Source: Bicyclus anynana (Eukaryota > Arthropoda > Insecta > Lepidoptera > Nymphalidae). From it: a DNA stretch of 64,000 nt. The notes beneath the pieces are model-generated. The model made no database searches. It was given only the letters and a program-made list of their open reading frames with translations, and was not told where the DNA came from. The translations under genes were made by a program, and so were the position numbers. The stretch covers positions 17,442,962 through 17,506,961 of the forward strand of contig NC_069090.1 of the NCBI RefSeq assembly GCF_947172395.1. Direction: 5' to 3'. This document shows, piece by piece, positions 1-10,599 of the stretch (position 1 is the first letter of the stretch; every line of letters begins with the position of its first letter).

Positions 1-115
1 ATTACATCACTATGACATAATGTATACCAAGATCAATGACTATGACATAATTTAGTAATTGATTTGACAAATAAAAATTAAAAAAAAAACAAAATGTAAC
101 TAAGAGGATTCAATG

Positions 116-177
116 AGTTATAAGTGGCTCGTGGACGTTGTCATGGCAACGACAACGTCCACGAGCCACTTATAACT
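116..177. repeat. Perfect 27-bp hairpin
   Basis: Positions 116-142 are the exact reverse complement of 151-177, with an 8-base loop at 143-150 (atggcaac). The arms include GGCTCGTGGACGTTGTC. It stands in AT-rich sequence and is followed one base later by a second, unrelated hairpin. A transcript in either direction would fold into a long perfect stem. It could be the end of a transposon, a hairpin-RNA source or a template-switch product; the sequence does not decide which. Confidence 0.9.
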
Positions 178-178
178 A

Positions 179-219
179 TACGAGGGTTTCATAGACCAAG
201 GTGCTATGAAACCCTCGTA
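179..219. repeat. Perfect 16-bp hairpin next to the first
   Basis: Positions 179-194 (tacgagggtttcatag) are the exact reverse complement of 204-219, with a 9-base loop (accaaggtg). The stem sequence is unrelated to the neighbouring 27-bp hairpin. The function is unknown. Confidence 0.9.
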
Positions 220-1336
220 ACTTTTAAATTTTCGACTTTAATTATTATTATCAGCATTATCTCTGTACTTCTAAACTAAGCCCATACATCGATATACTAG
301 TGAGCCCATAGATTTATAATCTATGTATACAAAGTCTCTAAACTAAAAAAAAATACTTTGGGTTTGATACTTGAAGCTGATTTCGACCCTAGCATATAAC
401 ATCAAGGGAAAATAATTCGCAAGACATGCAACAGCGCGGGATTTCGTCAGATGAAAGTCACACAAATCAATCAATAGTAATTGTCAATGATTTTTACTAT
501 AGATATGGCACCAGCGCGTCGAAATAAATATTGTCTACAATGTTGAGATGTGTGTTCATGAAGTGTTAAAACTTTAACATAACATAAAATAACACAAATA
601 TATAATGTAAGCAAACACAAAACTGTGCTTGTGTGCGCTCATAGGTGACTTTGAAGGCATGTAACATATCTAATAGCATAAAATCATTGGTAATTGTCCA
701 ATCTGGAAAATAAATTGCACCGAAAAGCAAGAAAACCAACAAAAATATAAAATGCAGTCAGTGCAAAAGATTCCAAAAGCGCTATAATTGAAACATCACT
801 ACAAAAGGTAAGGTAGTTAATTAAGCAATCAACCTCACCCTTACTTAGACCAGAGCCCATACTTCCTGCACCAATCCTGTAATGACAATGACTCTCAACA
901 CCTCGATACAAAAACGTAAAGTTCAAAGACAATCCGACATCATTACTCACGCGCCGACAGCTGTTGTGGTGAACGCGGGCGGAGAGATTCGGAAATGGGT
1001 GAAATGTCAATTTGCTGGAGCCTTCAGCACCAGTCAAGGGTAAGGATCTTCCCTTGAACCGTAATGGCGCGAAGACATACTGAAGCTGTTTTCACAAGCG
1101 CTACGTTTGTTAATGTCACTCATAAATACGAGTAGGCACGTTACAGGTATATTTCTAATAGCAAACATTACAACAATTTCTATAATGTGCTGAAATTTGC
1201 TAGAACGTATTCGCAAAGAAACTGGTTGTAGATGTAGTGCTTTTTGAAACGAAATTCTGTAGTCATGGGAGTTGGACCTACTACAGAAACTATGTACCTA
1301 AATCTTAATGACCGGGATATTACCGAGTAAATTTTC
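220..1336. other. Unassigned, probably intronic
   Basis: AT-rich sequence without a recognised gene or repeat. A minus-strand stretch around 1037-948 is more GC-rich and is followed on that strand by GTGAGTAATG, which resembles a splice donor. Its open frame shows no family similarity that I recognise, so I do not call an exon. Confidence 0.5.
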
Positions 1337-1372
1337 AACCGACTTAAAAAAAAAGGATTTTTGAAGTCGGTT
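1337..1372. repeat. Miniature AACCGACTT inverted repeat
   Basis: AACCGACTT, an A-run, then a T-run and AAGTCGGTT form a 9-bp perfect inverted repeat that extends with the A/T runs. These are the terminal sequences of the AACCGACTTC-bounded elements seen at 27-28 kb and 36.2 kb, so this looks like a copy reduced to its two ends. Confidence 0.6.
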
Positions 1373-3579
1373 CCTAATAAAGTTTCAGATCGTTGTCTGA
1401 GCTACGCTAGCTTACAGATAAAAAAAAACACTATTGCTGTTTTAACATCAAAAAGGTAATTAAATTCTAAATAGGCTTTCAGGAAACTTATTTACATGTG
1501 GTGAAACTTAGTTCTGTTAGTTTTGTATAGATGATGGTACGTTTCATAATAAACTAATTGTTGATGAAATAAACAGACCGCCCATCTGCAGGGTAATTAT
1601 CTCAGTGAACGTCATTTCGTTGAAATAACCATGTTAGATGATCGTAAAAACGAAGCATGTGGATCGTGTCATTATTTCCCCGGATGTACTCTGAAAATAT
1701 CATGTCTATGGTGTAGAATAGAGTGACACTGCTGTCAAGCGTTTGGACAGTAATTAAAGTGATACAAATATGACACACACTCGTAGTTAAGGCGTACCGG
1801 TACGTAACGTGTAGATATCCTGCGCCGCTAGATCACCACGCCCTTTCTATTTAGTCGATCGCTATCAGTATTGTTAATATTCTGATCGTGACCGTGTACT
1901 TGTCGATAAATGCCGGCAAAGGTTAACTTTGTTTTGATTTACGTAGAAAAGTTATTGGCGAAACATTGATTTGTACCCCCACAACGATGCGCTTTTAATT
2001 GCCACACTCAACCCCAAAACAAAACGAAAATATAGATAAATATCCGTCTTAGACGATGAATAATCACAGTTGAACCCCTCGTGGCAAACTCGGAATAGTG
2101 TCTTCGCTAACAAAGACACTGGCCCATAATTTCTTTCTTAAGCTAAATGTAAATTCCAACCACGGCCAAGGGCACGTCTGATCTAACTGACACAACCCCT
2201 ATCAGTTCTGACTTCTGAAGCCACTGAGACGACAGTTAGAGATTGTATTTTAATCCCACATATTTCTAGCCCTGTCGATCCATATGAGCACATATCACAT
2301 ACTTCTTAAATCAGAATACAAAACAATGCCAGGAGAATCATTCATATGCTTGTAACTGAAACATAATAAAACTTTAAGAAAAACTCATTGTGCCTTACCA
2401 CAAACTAGCAAAATGTTTACCAATTAGGATGAATAATGCGAAGTAATCAAAACTAATCAGTAACTCAGGACTTGAACGTTAGAGGTGTCGCGAGATATTA
2501 TCAGAAGTCACGATTAGCGGCGTGTAGACACAGAATGACCTGGCGGGCTCCAGCTGCATAACGGGCCGTATCGTGGGAACCGATCGCTTAACCGACTTGA
2601 ATAAAGATTACTGGACCGTAATGTCATTGTCAATGTTAATTTTAGAAAGTGTGGAAATCGGACTCAGTCATTATCGAGATAATCGGCTTGAGTGAAAAGT
2701 AGAAATTAGAATACAGAGTAGTACTTACTCCGCAGAATACAATTGTACAAGCTTACACAGAATTGCGAGGATGCAGTGAAAGGTTCAAAATATACAGGAG
2801 GATAAAAATTGTTTCTGTTTGTAATTAAGAGTATATTTCCAAGACACAACACTATCGGGTTTCAAAAGTATTACTTGCTGGACCTTATTTCGATTTTTCA
2901 CGTCATTTCAAATGGATAACCATCACCTGCAACAGAGCAACACCTCGTTAAGCCTCCATTGCTATTGGTCGACATTCGTCTTTACCTTGTCCCGAGATAT
3001 ATCGTAGTGTATATCTTAGGCCTACTGGAATATGTTGTAGAACTACTACTACAAAATACTCATGGCTGCATTTCGAAAAAACATAAATGGCGGATATTAG
3101 CTATGTCTGGCTCCATAATAAAAGTTTCAATGCTCGTTAAACACATCTGAGTACGAATTGTGAAATCGATTTGACTGAATTTGATAAGTTTTTCGCGAAT
3201 CGATTGCTATTCCGCCGCCATACGATCGATGCGGAATTCTATCGTTTCCCAAGCGCTAGCGCGGATACTGAATAAAACATGGCGCTCGCTATCAGCTCCC
3301 TCAGGCGCGTAATGCCAATCGAATTGTAAATTTATTATTTCTTGTGACAAAACAATAAAGATTTCGATCGGTTATTCAGCTCATAAATAACGCGAGTTGG
3401 CCAAAGGCCACGGCGTTTGGCGAAAACCGTGTAAGCTTGTCGCTTAGAACGACAACTTGTGACTTCGTCAATGTGAATCAGGTAGATATTTTTAGTGATC
3501 AAATGCTACGAGTAGGTTTCATATTAGGATTCCGATCGTATTTAATATGGCATAACTAAATTCTCCGTTTTATTTTATA
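1373..3579. other. Unassigned, probably intronic
   Basis: No gene or named repeat recognised. The part at 3190-3330 is richer in CpG and holds several ATCGAT-like and GCGC motifs, compatible with a regulatory region but without direct support. The short open frames here lack any family resemblance. Confidence 0.5.
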
Positions 3580-3628
3580 CTAGCAGACCGATCGCGGTTT
3601 CACCCGCGTAATTCCCACACTCATGGGA
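3580..3628 (-). mobile_element. Helitron 3'-end fragment
   Basis: CTAG followed by a CGCGGTTTCACCCGCG-type hairpin is the 3' terminus, read on the minus strand, of the short Helitrons found throughout the window. Only about 50 bases remain. It directly abuts the complete copy that starts at 3630. Confidence 0.6.
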
Positions 3629-3629
3629 A

Positions 3630-3844
3630 TCTATACTAATATTATAAAGCTGAAGAGTTTGTTTGTTTGTTTGTTTGTTTGATTGAACGCGCTAATCTCA
3701 GGTACTACTGGTCCGATTTGAAAAATTCTTTCAGTGTTAGATAGTCCATTTATTGAGGAAGGCTATAGGCTATAGGCTATATATTATCCCGGTATTCCTA
3801 CGGGAACAGGAACCACGCGGGTGAAACCGCGCGGCATCAGCTAG
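3630..3844 (+). mobile_element. Non-autonomous Helitron, complete short copy
   Basis: It starts with TCTATACTAATATT after an A and ends in CTAG before a T, the A|TC...CTRR|T arrangement of Helitrons. A CGCGG/CCGCG hairpin lies about 10 bases before the end. Inside are a (GTTT)n run and the block TTTCAGTGTTAGATAG shared with the copies at 4815, 53005, 58584 and 62063. It encodes no protein, so it must have moved with a helicase supplied in trans. The class is established for Lepidoptera; its assignment here rests on the ends. Confidence 0.8.
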
Positions 3845-3845
3845 T

Positions 3846-4140
3846 ACAGTAATAAAATATGGTATTTGTTACTCGTTGATAATGTGCCTAGATGTTCCAT
3901 TAGTGAAAGAATTTTTAAAATCGGTTGCGTTTTTAACCGACTTCAAAAAGCAGGTTCTCAAGTTGGCCGGTATGTTTTTGGAACGAACCCCTTTACCCCA
4001 GAAGACCCCAAAAGGCCCCTCAACCCCAAAAGAACGAAGTTCCTTTTGATGAATGTTCGAAAATTTTACGGGATCGGAAGGGATGGAATGCGATATCGAT
4101 AGCAATAATAGCTATAGGCTATATATAGCGAACTTCGTTC
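3846..4140. repeat. Composite of decayed repeats
   Basis: A Helitron-like piece (tactcgttgataatg, also seen near 13850 and 21680) runs into AAAATCGGTT and TTTTTAACCGACTTCAAAAA, the end of an AACCGACTTC element, at about 3932-3960. The open frames on both strands here are repeat sequence and not genes. Confidence 0.5.
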
Positions 4141-4779
4141 CATCCGGGTATCCCTTGACACCTATCAAGTTTTTATTTTGAGTTATTTCTCGTATGTTTC
4201 TCTATGTACATGACGGTCAAATAACTGATTAACACATTGGACGGCATTTGTGCATAAATTAAGTTAATTAACTTTATCATAAAATCTTTCAAAACAAACA
4301 ACTAATTGACTGCCATATTAAGTCACGGTTAAGTGACAAGATAACCTCTGGAGGACTTCCAAATACCGCAGGTGGCTACCGGAAGGTATTCCTGGAATTT
4401 ATTGTCCACGCCCTAAAACTGCGCGAGCTGGAATTTAGACCGCCTAGTCGTGGAGTGCCTTCTAGAATGCGGCGACATTGTGCATTGTTAATTTATTGGA
4501 ATGCGTGTTTCTGGAATTTCAATTGGAATTTAGTGTAAATTGATTGCAGTAACTGCGTCGCTCTATTTTGACTTGAATTATTGCTATTGTGGCGTAGAAA
4601 CGTTCGTTCATTCTACGCAGTCTACCCCTGCAATCGAAAATGAATTCTATACGAGCGAGTTTATTACGATTGGTCTTCGGGCATACCAACCTTGCGTGTT
4701 TTGGGTATCAGTGAAACCATGGAGTGTACACGGTTGTGTATTAATTATACTATAATGGCATAAATACTTACAATACTTA

Positions 4780-5187
4780 TCTATACTATACCTATACACC
4801 GGTTTTATTTATAACTAGCTGACGCCGCGTGGTTTCACCCGCGTGGTTCCCGTTCCTGAAGGAATACGGGGATAAAATATAGCCTATAACCTTCCTCGAT
4901 AAATGGACTATCTAACACTGAAAGAATTTTTCAAATCAGACCTGAGATTCCTGTTGTTCCTGAGATTAGCGCGTTAAATCAAACAAGCAAACAAAATTTT
5001 CAGCTTTATAGTATTAGTATAGATACATAAATGCGAAATTCATCACGAAATCTCGAAAACCGATTGGCATATAAAGATGAAATTTGGCAGGAAGCTTATA
5101 ATTAGTAGGTGCCCGCTAAGAACGGATTTTGCGACAGATTCGGATTAAGGAGGTCAAACGGCGGACGAAGTCGCGGGCGTCCGCTAG
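4780..5187 (+). mobile_element. Second-type Helitron, interrupted
   Basis: The start (A then TCTATACTAT at 4780) and the end (GCGGAC...GTCCGCTAG then T at 5184-5188) fit one Helitron of about 200 bases. It is split by the minus-strand copy at 4815-5023. Its right part (atgaaatttggcaggaagc, actaagaacggat) matches the copy at 46225-46407. The 3' end is certain; the link to the left end at 4780 is inferred. Confidence 0.6.
4815..5023 (-). mobile_element. Non-autonomous Helitron nested in another
   Basis: Read on the minus strand it starts TCTATACTAATACTATAAAG and ends CTAG. The flanks are A (4814) and T (5024), as expected for a Helitron. The internal block (aacactgaaagaatttttca) is shared with the copies at 3630, 53005, 58584 and 62063. 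It sits inside the second-type Helitron. Confidence 0.8.
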
Positions 5188-5205
5188 TTTTTATTATTTA
5201 TTATA

Positions 5206-5352
5206 CTAAGTGATGATGCAATCTAAGATTGTAGCGGGATAATTTGTTAAGAATAGGACGAAAATCCCAACACCATTCGGTTTCTACACATCTAACCGGA
5301 ACGCTAAATCGCTTGGCGGTACGTCTTTGCCGGTAACTAGCCACGGCCGAAA
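5206..5352 (-). mobile_element. SINE, second family, 5'-truncated
   Basis: It shares gctaaatcgcttggcggtac and agccacggccga with the copies at 39.9, 40.4, 55.2, 58.3 and 60.5 kb. The tRNA-like head is missing. It starts 18 bases after the Helitron end at 5187. Confidence 0.75.
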
Positions 5353-7499
5353 CGAAGGCATAATCTTTAATACGAATCAACATTTCCAGAGATTAGCGGC
5401 TTCAAACAAATAACTCTTCTACTTTATAACATTAACATAGATAATATAGATTTCGATGCCACTTTTATCCCAAGTGAGTTTACAGTCGTTTCAGTCAAAA
5501 CAACCAATAGTCAAAATGCTATACACAATATCGTAACGTCGTCCGTCCACACGCGACCTTGTGCTCCTCATTAGCGCTGCGCAATCTGCTAAACGTAGAG
5601 CAAACACTTCGGCAACTGTTGTTTTTTGCTCGTTTTTGCACATTTTGTAACCAATTCACGCGTTCGATTTGCGCAAAGCGTGATTAGATTAGCTATAAAC
5701 ATTGTAAAAATATAGTAGCTATGTTTATACTAATGATCATTATTCTCTAAATAAAGCCTAGATCACAGTACCTAGATGCTAAGAGTAGAAACAACTTATA
5801 ATTATGGCTGATGATTCATATCATTATCGTCTTTTTTGGCCTATTACAGTGCCAGGCCTCTTTCCTTTTGGGAGGGACTACGCTACGCTGATCTTATTCA
5901 GGTTTACGGGCTAAGGATGACAATATATTTTGTCTTGTAATAACACATCGACGAAGACGTGCGCAACCAAATCCTCAGTGTAAGTAACTACAGGCTGAGA
6001 ATTTTTTGACGCACCAAAATTCACCCACAAAACTGTCTTTTTTTTTGAGAGGACGAGGTAAACTCACTCAACGAAAATATTTAACACCAATATATATGTA
6101 TATGCTGTGTTCTGTACACTGCACACAACTATAATTTTGATTCGCACTACACACACCTGTAATTTTCAGACAGACATGCAAAACATAACAAAGCAATCGC
6201 TTCGAATATTCTATTACTAGATCGATGTTTTGCTGTTCCGACTGTTATCGACTATACTCACAAATGAAACGTAACTTCTTCTTTTAGTAAACTTTTTTAT
6301 GCCATTCACCGGCATTTTTAGGGAGCTCTTTACACGATGAAAACGATTAGATGAAACATCGATCCTATAGAAAAGTTTTCATAAACGCATTAGATCGTTT
6401 ATCTCTTAATTTGACAGAGGGGTAGCGTCTAGTGAGGCAGGCCCTTATAACACAATCATCTGAGATCTAAGGCATATATTTTGAGAACACGTCTTTCTTA
6501 TTTGCAGTAGAGTCCTTTTCATTAAAGAAGTTCCGCGGTTTAAACCTGAACTAAAATCAGCGCCTTACACAAAAGACAATAAGACCGCCATAACCAAAGG
6601 ATATTGAGCGCCATTAAGACATTAGCGCCGCGTCTGGGGGACTTCTTTCATGAAACGGACTTTAACTGCATTGTAAGGTTCTGAGTAAAGCCCTGAATAT
6701 GTAATAGTCAGTAAAATGTCATAAGCAAGTCAAGTGATTATTATTTGTAAGCAGTTAACTGATCGGCCGCGTGGGCCCCGTTAACTATGTCACTCACTAT
6801 TAACTAAATTCAATATTTATTGCTGCGCTACACTCAAACGGTATGAATAATCGTCCTTGTCGATCACTTGCACAGTTGGCTACGATACAAACGAATATAA
6901 CTCTTAACTTAATAGAAATAACGACGATACGGTGGGCGACTCGAGTTTGGGCGAATTTCTCATCGACACGAGCCTTTATAGTTTTAAAGTGTAAACTGCT
7001 TTACAATGATTGAAAGTGTTCGCTCAATTTTGGTCTTTATTGTGCAAGTCTTAAGGGTCATTGTGTTACAAATGTGGGTATTTGTGCAGAAGCGGGGGCG
7101 GAGGCGCCGTCGCGGGTAGTTGTGGAATATTTCGCGTTGAATGGGATTCAAATTGCTGCGATTTTATGTGCAAATTATCGAGTGCAAGTCTATGAATCAA
7201 TGAATTTATAATAATACTCGTAACTAAGAAGTATGGTTTGAACGTGGGCTGCGAAAAACTTAACACCAAAAAAATAGAAATAGACAAATAGAAATGAACA
7301 GAATTGTTTATCGGCTAATTTTAGAGCGCCAGAGACTTATTTTTTAGATTTTAAGTCTATCATAATGTTTGGTTCTATATCAAACGAAAATCAGCAAGGC
7401 CTAGGACTTTATGAAGGACCTGTCTGTAATATTTTACAATTAGGTACCAACATCTCAAATAAAGACAGACGCCGCGAATTGTTCGCAAAAAAGAAAAAA
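5353..7499. other. Unassigned, probably intronic
   Basis: No gene recognised. A weak SINE-like piece lies around 5835-5920 (ccaggcctctttccttttgg). The remainder is low-information AT-rich DNA. Confidence 0.5.
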
Positions 7500-7575
7500 C
7501 TGTTTTTTAATAACCGAAAAATCGAATCCAGGACCTCACAAATCACAGTCCACACTACACGGATTAACCAATATG
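7500..7575 (-). mobile_element. tRNA-like SINE head fragment
   Basis: Reverse-complement reading gives a promoter-B-like GAGGTCCTGGATTCGAT and an upstream GTTAATCCGTG. This resembles the head of a tRNA-derived SINE such as the one at 49420. Only the head is visible. Confidence 0.4.
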
Positions 7576-7599
7576 TCCAATTTTAACGAAACAGTTACA

Positions 7600-8083
7600 G
7601 ACTTTTTGATTTGCATTGCACTTACAATTAGGCCATGCAAACCACACACACCGTGTTCAGATGGTAGATAGCCATCCAAGCACTGACCTAAGGCTAACGG
7701 TCACCAGGCTCGTGGGAACCGACCACGCCAAGCTTGGCCACAACTTGGCCACGCCGCGCCAGGCCAGGCCAAACTTGGCCGCGGTTAAATGTCACTGTTA
7801 CGGCCAAGTTCACGTCTCGGCTGTTGTCTTGTTATCTTGTTTGTAAACATCTGTATCGACTTATCTCTATTCGTGTGATCAACAGGTCTGAGATGCAAGC
7901 CACCACATATCTCGTACAAAGGAAAAGACATAGTCGACCAATAGCGGCTCTCTTTCGTCCCATCGCATCGCAACAAAAGACAGGGCGATATTTTCGGTTC
8001 GGCCGATATTGGTTGACAATATGTTATTTTGTCTTCATAAGTTGTCGTGGCGCGCATCCTAAGCTTATAGCTATTTTATTATA
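7600..8083. other. GC-rich stretch with TTGGCC repeats
   Basis: At 7725-7810 the word CTTGGCC recurs several times among CGCGCC and GGCCAGGCC. The open frames on both strands follow this repetition and match no family I know. A regulatory region or a decayed tandem repeat are both possible. Confidence 0.35.
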
Positions 8084-8435
8084 CAGGGTGCTCGGGAGTA
8101 TTTTCCATAACTCTGGGGTTCTTTACCGAAAATTAATTAACAATGTTCAAGGAATATGAGTTCTAAAATTAATCTTTTCGGGGTAATTGATATTTCTTTT
8201 GTAAATAGATCTTAAAATGTGTTACTTATACGAATCCTTATAATTATGATATTATATGTATTTTAAAATGCAGGACAGATAAAGGCGTGAGTGACTCGGA
8301 ATTATTTGAATTACTTTGTATGAAAATATGAAAAATTTAATTTTTTAGTTAAAAAAATATTAGTTATGCAGTTTGGCTTCTATGAATGGACTCGTCAACA
8401 TCTTGAAGTTATGGGAAATACTCCCGAGCACCCTG
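8084..8435. mobile_element. Mariner-type MITE with TA duplication
   Basis: Terminal inverted repeats of about 30 bp start CAGGGTGCTCGGGAGTATTT at the left and are mirrored at the right with one mismatch. Each end is flanked by TA (8082-8083 and 8436-8437), the target duplication of Tc1/mariner elements. The 352-bp body is AT-rich and has no transposase. Near-identity of the two ends suggests a fairly young insertion. Confidence 0.9.
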
Positions 8436-8544
8436 TATAGGTGGTTAGCGAGTTTAAAACTATGATAGAGACCACATCGATCCAACGCTCTATAAGTTAT
8501 TCTACTAGCACAAGATAGTCCGTTTGAGTAATATCTAATGCTTT

Positions 8545-8599
8545 AACCCCAATAACGCTAAATCAGACCTTGGTGGTCTGATTTAGCGTATTTGGGGTT
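8545..8599. repeat. 25-bp hairpin with 5-base loop and T-tract
   Basis: The arms at 8545-8569 and 8575-8599 are complementary with two mismatches around one short step, with loop ttggt. The sequence runs straight into TTTTTTG, which would resemble a pol III or intrinsic terminator if transcribed. It may be a small hairpin RNA, a transposon end or a template-switch quasi-palindrome. Confidence 0.85.
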
Positions 8600-8619
8600 T
8601 TTTGTTTTCCTTAAAGCCA

Positions 8620-9280
8620 ACAAGATAAGTGTGTGCCGGCCATTTTTACTCGATATCCTATCTCACCAGATCACCAGAGAGTGTGTGCAAACATTACATT
8701 ATCTATATTTTTAAGCAGAAGAGTTCGTTTTTATGTTTGTTCAAATATACTAATTGCTCTATTTTTTTTTTTAATTGAGAGAGAATACAATAAGGATCTT
8801 AAGCTAAGTTATCCTAATAACTATACAAATCATGCCCACGTGGAATGGTGGCAAGAATACTGGCTGCATTTCCGCGCTGGACAGCTCCTTCAGGTCCTTT
8901 GCGCAAAAAAATTTGTATATTATAGACTTCCACAATCATGAGTCATACCTTAAAGGGGGGGAACAGGTGGGTGAACGAAGCCGCGGGCGACTGTTATATT
9001 ATCTATACTAAATAAGGTCAACTAATCCACGCATGTTCCACTATCAGATGAAGAAGTGGGTTATCTGGTAGTGATTCAGTGTTCAGTTTTTCAGAACTTG
9101 AGTCACGCACTTTCCGCCCACTCGTGCGTTTGCGTTGTACTCATTGCGTTTCCGCAGTACTTGCTCATGTTTTTGTACTTGTGTAGGTATGACTGACTTC
9201 CAAATCCAGATCTACGTTTGTTTTATTTTATGTAAAAACGTCAAATTCAGAAAAAAATATGATTACGAAATGGATGGAAA
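8620..9280. other. Unassigned with repeat scraps
   Basis: No gene recognised. A short Helitron-like scrap (gaacgaagccgcgggcga) lies near 8973-8990. Confidence 0.45.
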
Positions 9281-9462
9281 TGGAATAGTTTTTCGCAAAT
9301 TCCTCGGGAAACGTGGATTTTTTCGGGAATAAAAGTAGCCTATGTGTTAGTCCAGAGTAAAACCCATTTCCATTCCAAATTTCAGCCAAATCGGTTCAGT
9401 AGTTGCGGCGTTAAAGAGTAACGAACATCCATATATTTTACGCGTTTATAATATTAGTAGGA
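9281..9462 (-). mobile_element. Third-type Helitron fragment
   Basis: It shares aaagtagcctatgtgttag and ccaaatttcagccaaatcg with the copy at 10393. It ends in TTTATAATATTAGTAGGA, the 5' terminus read on the minus strand. The CTAG end is missing. Confidence 0.65.
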
Positions 9463-9687
9463 TCACTTCTGTGCATTTCATAAATTCAAAAGTTTTGTCC
9501 ACATTTAAAGGAATAGATATTATTATCCCGCCGTCACACATTGCGTGGGAACTAACAAAGCAAATGTGCAAGGAAGTTGTGTAACCAAGTTACTCGTCCT
9601 GCCGCGTACAAATGCTTCAGCGAGGAGCATCAGAAGCATAGTGTCGCGGCCGGGTTATAGACTACTTAAGTAAGCTGAGCACTTAGA

Positions 9688-10068
9688 GCCGTGATAGCCC
9701 AGTGGATATGACCTCTGCCTCCGATTTCGGAAGGTGTGGGTTCGAATCCGGTACGGGGCGTGCACCTCCAACTTTTCAGTTGTATGCATTTAAAAAAAAA
9801 TTCAAAATTCATTAATTTCAAGTAAGTAGGTTGAGTTTACAAGCACTTTTGATACGTCAGTTTAAAGTTGAAGTTAAAAAATTAAATATCACGTCTCTAA
9901 CAGTGAATGAAAAAATCGTGAGGAAACCTGAATACCAGAGAATTTTCTTAATTCTCTGCGTGTGTGCAGTCTGCCAATCCGCATTGGGCCATCGTGGTGG
10001 ACTATTGGCCTAACTCCTCTCATTCTGAGAGGAGACTCGAGCTCAGAAGTGAGCCGAATATGGGTTGA
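9688..10068 (+). mobile_element. tRNA-derived SINE, first family, full head
   Basis: The head carries a box-A-like GATAGCCCAGTGGATATG and a canonical pol III box B, GGTTCGAATCC, at 9739-9749. The body has the constant blocks ctgccaatccgcattgggcc and ctcattctgagaggagac, shared with eight further copies in the window. About 90 AT-rich bases at 9795-9885 are extra relative to the other copies. Transcription would be by pol III and mobilisation by a LINE. Confidence 0.9.
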
Positions 10069-10392
10069 TAACGAAATAAGCTGATAACTGATAAGATAAA
10101 ACAGAGCAGAGAATCAAACCCGGAACCCTCTCACAAGTCAAGACTACATCCAAGACACCGCCGATGTACGGAATAAACGTGCTCATCAGCAAGTTAGTTA
10201 TCGAAACAAAGTCAAGGTCGTCCGCGCCGAGCAAGCAATGACCTCTTTAGCTTATCAGCCGACATTCCTCGCTTACGCAACCACGATTAGAGCAGTGCTG
10301 TGTTTGAGCAACGTTCCGGTGCTACCGTTTGACAAACCGACAGATAAGCTGCAGATGTCAATAAAGTTACGAAACTTGCGTATCATTTTGAA

Positions 10393-10597
10393 CTAGCGGA
10401 CGTGACTTCGTTCGCGTGGTTTTCAGTTTTTCACAAATCCCGAGAGTACCTTGGATTTTTCCGGGATGAAAAGTAGCCTATGTGTTAATCCAGAGTAAAA
10501 TCCATTTCCATTCCAAATTTCAGCCAAATCGCTTCAGTAGCCGCAACGTAAAGGAGGAAAAACACTCACAAACTTTCGCCTTTATAATATTAATGTG
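10393..10597 (-). mobile_element. Third-type Helitron
   Basis: CTAG at 10393 is followed by a hairpin-like cggacgtgacttcgttcg. The body blocks are shared with 9281-9462, and the element ends in TTTATAATATTAATGTGA. This is a minus-strand copy of a short Helitron with no coding capacity. Confidence 0.7.
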
Positions 10598-10599
10598 AT

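Noticed and set aside
684..1216. Two minus-strand open frames with a GTGAGTAA donor-like site
   Set aside because: No domain or family resemblance, and no acceptor that would give an exon in a meaningful frame.
3866..4105. Open frames on both strands
   Set aside because: They mirror one another and run through Helitron and AACCGACTTC repeat sequence.
7616..8159. Overlapping plus- and minus-strand frames rich in Arg/Pro
   Set aside because: Explained by the TTGGCC-rich repetitive stretch and the left end of the MITE.
9688..9760. tRNA gene
   Set aside because: Box A and box B are present, but the sequence continues into a SINE body and the acceptor stem does not pair.
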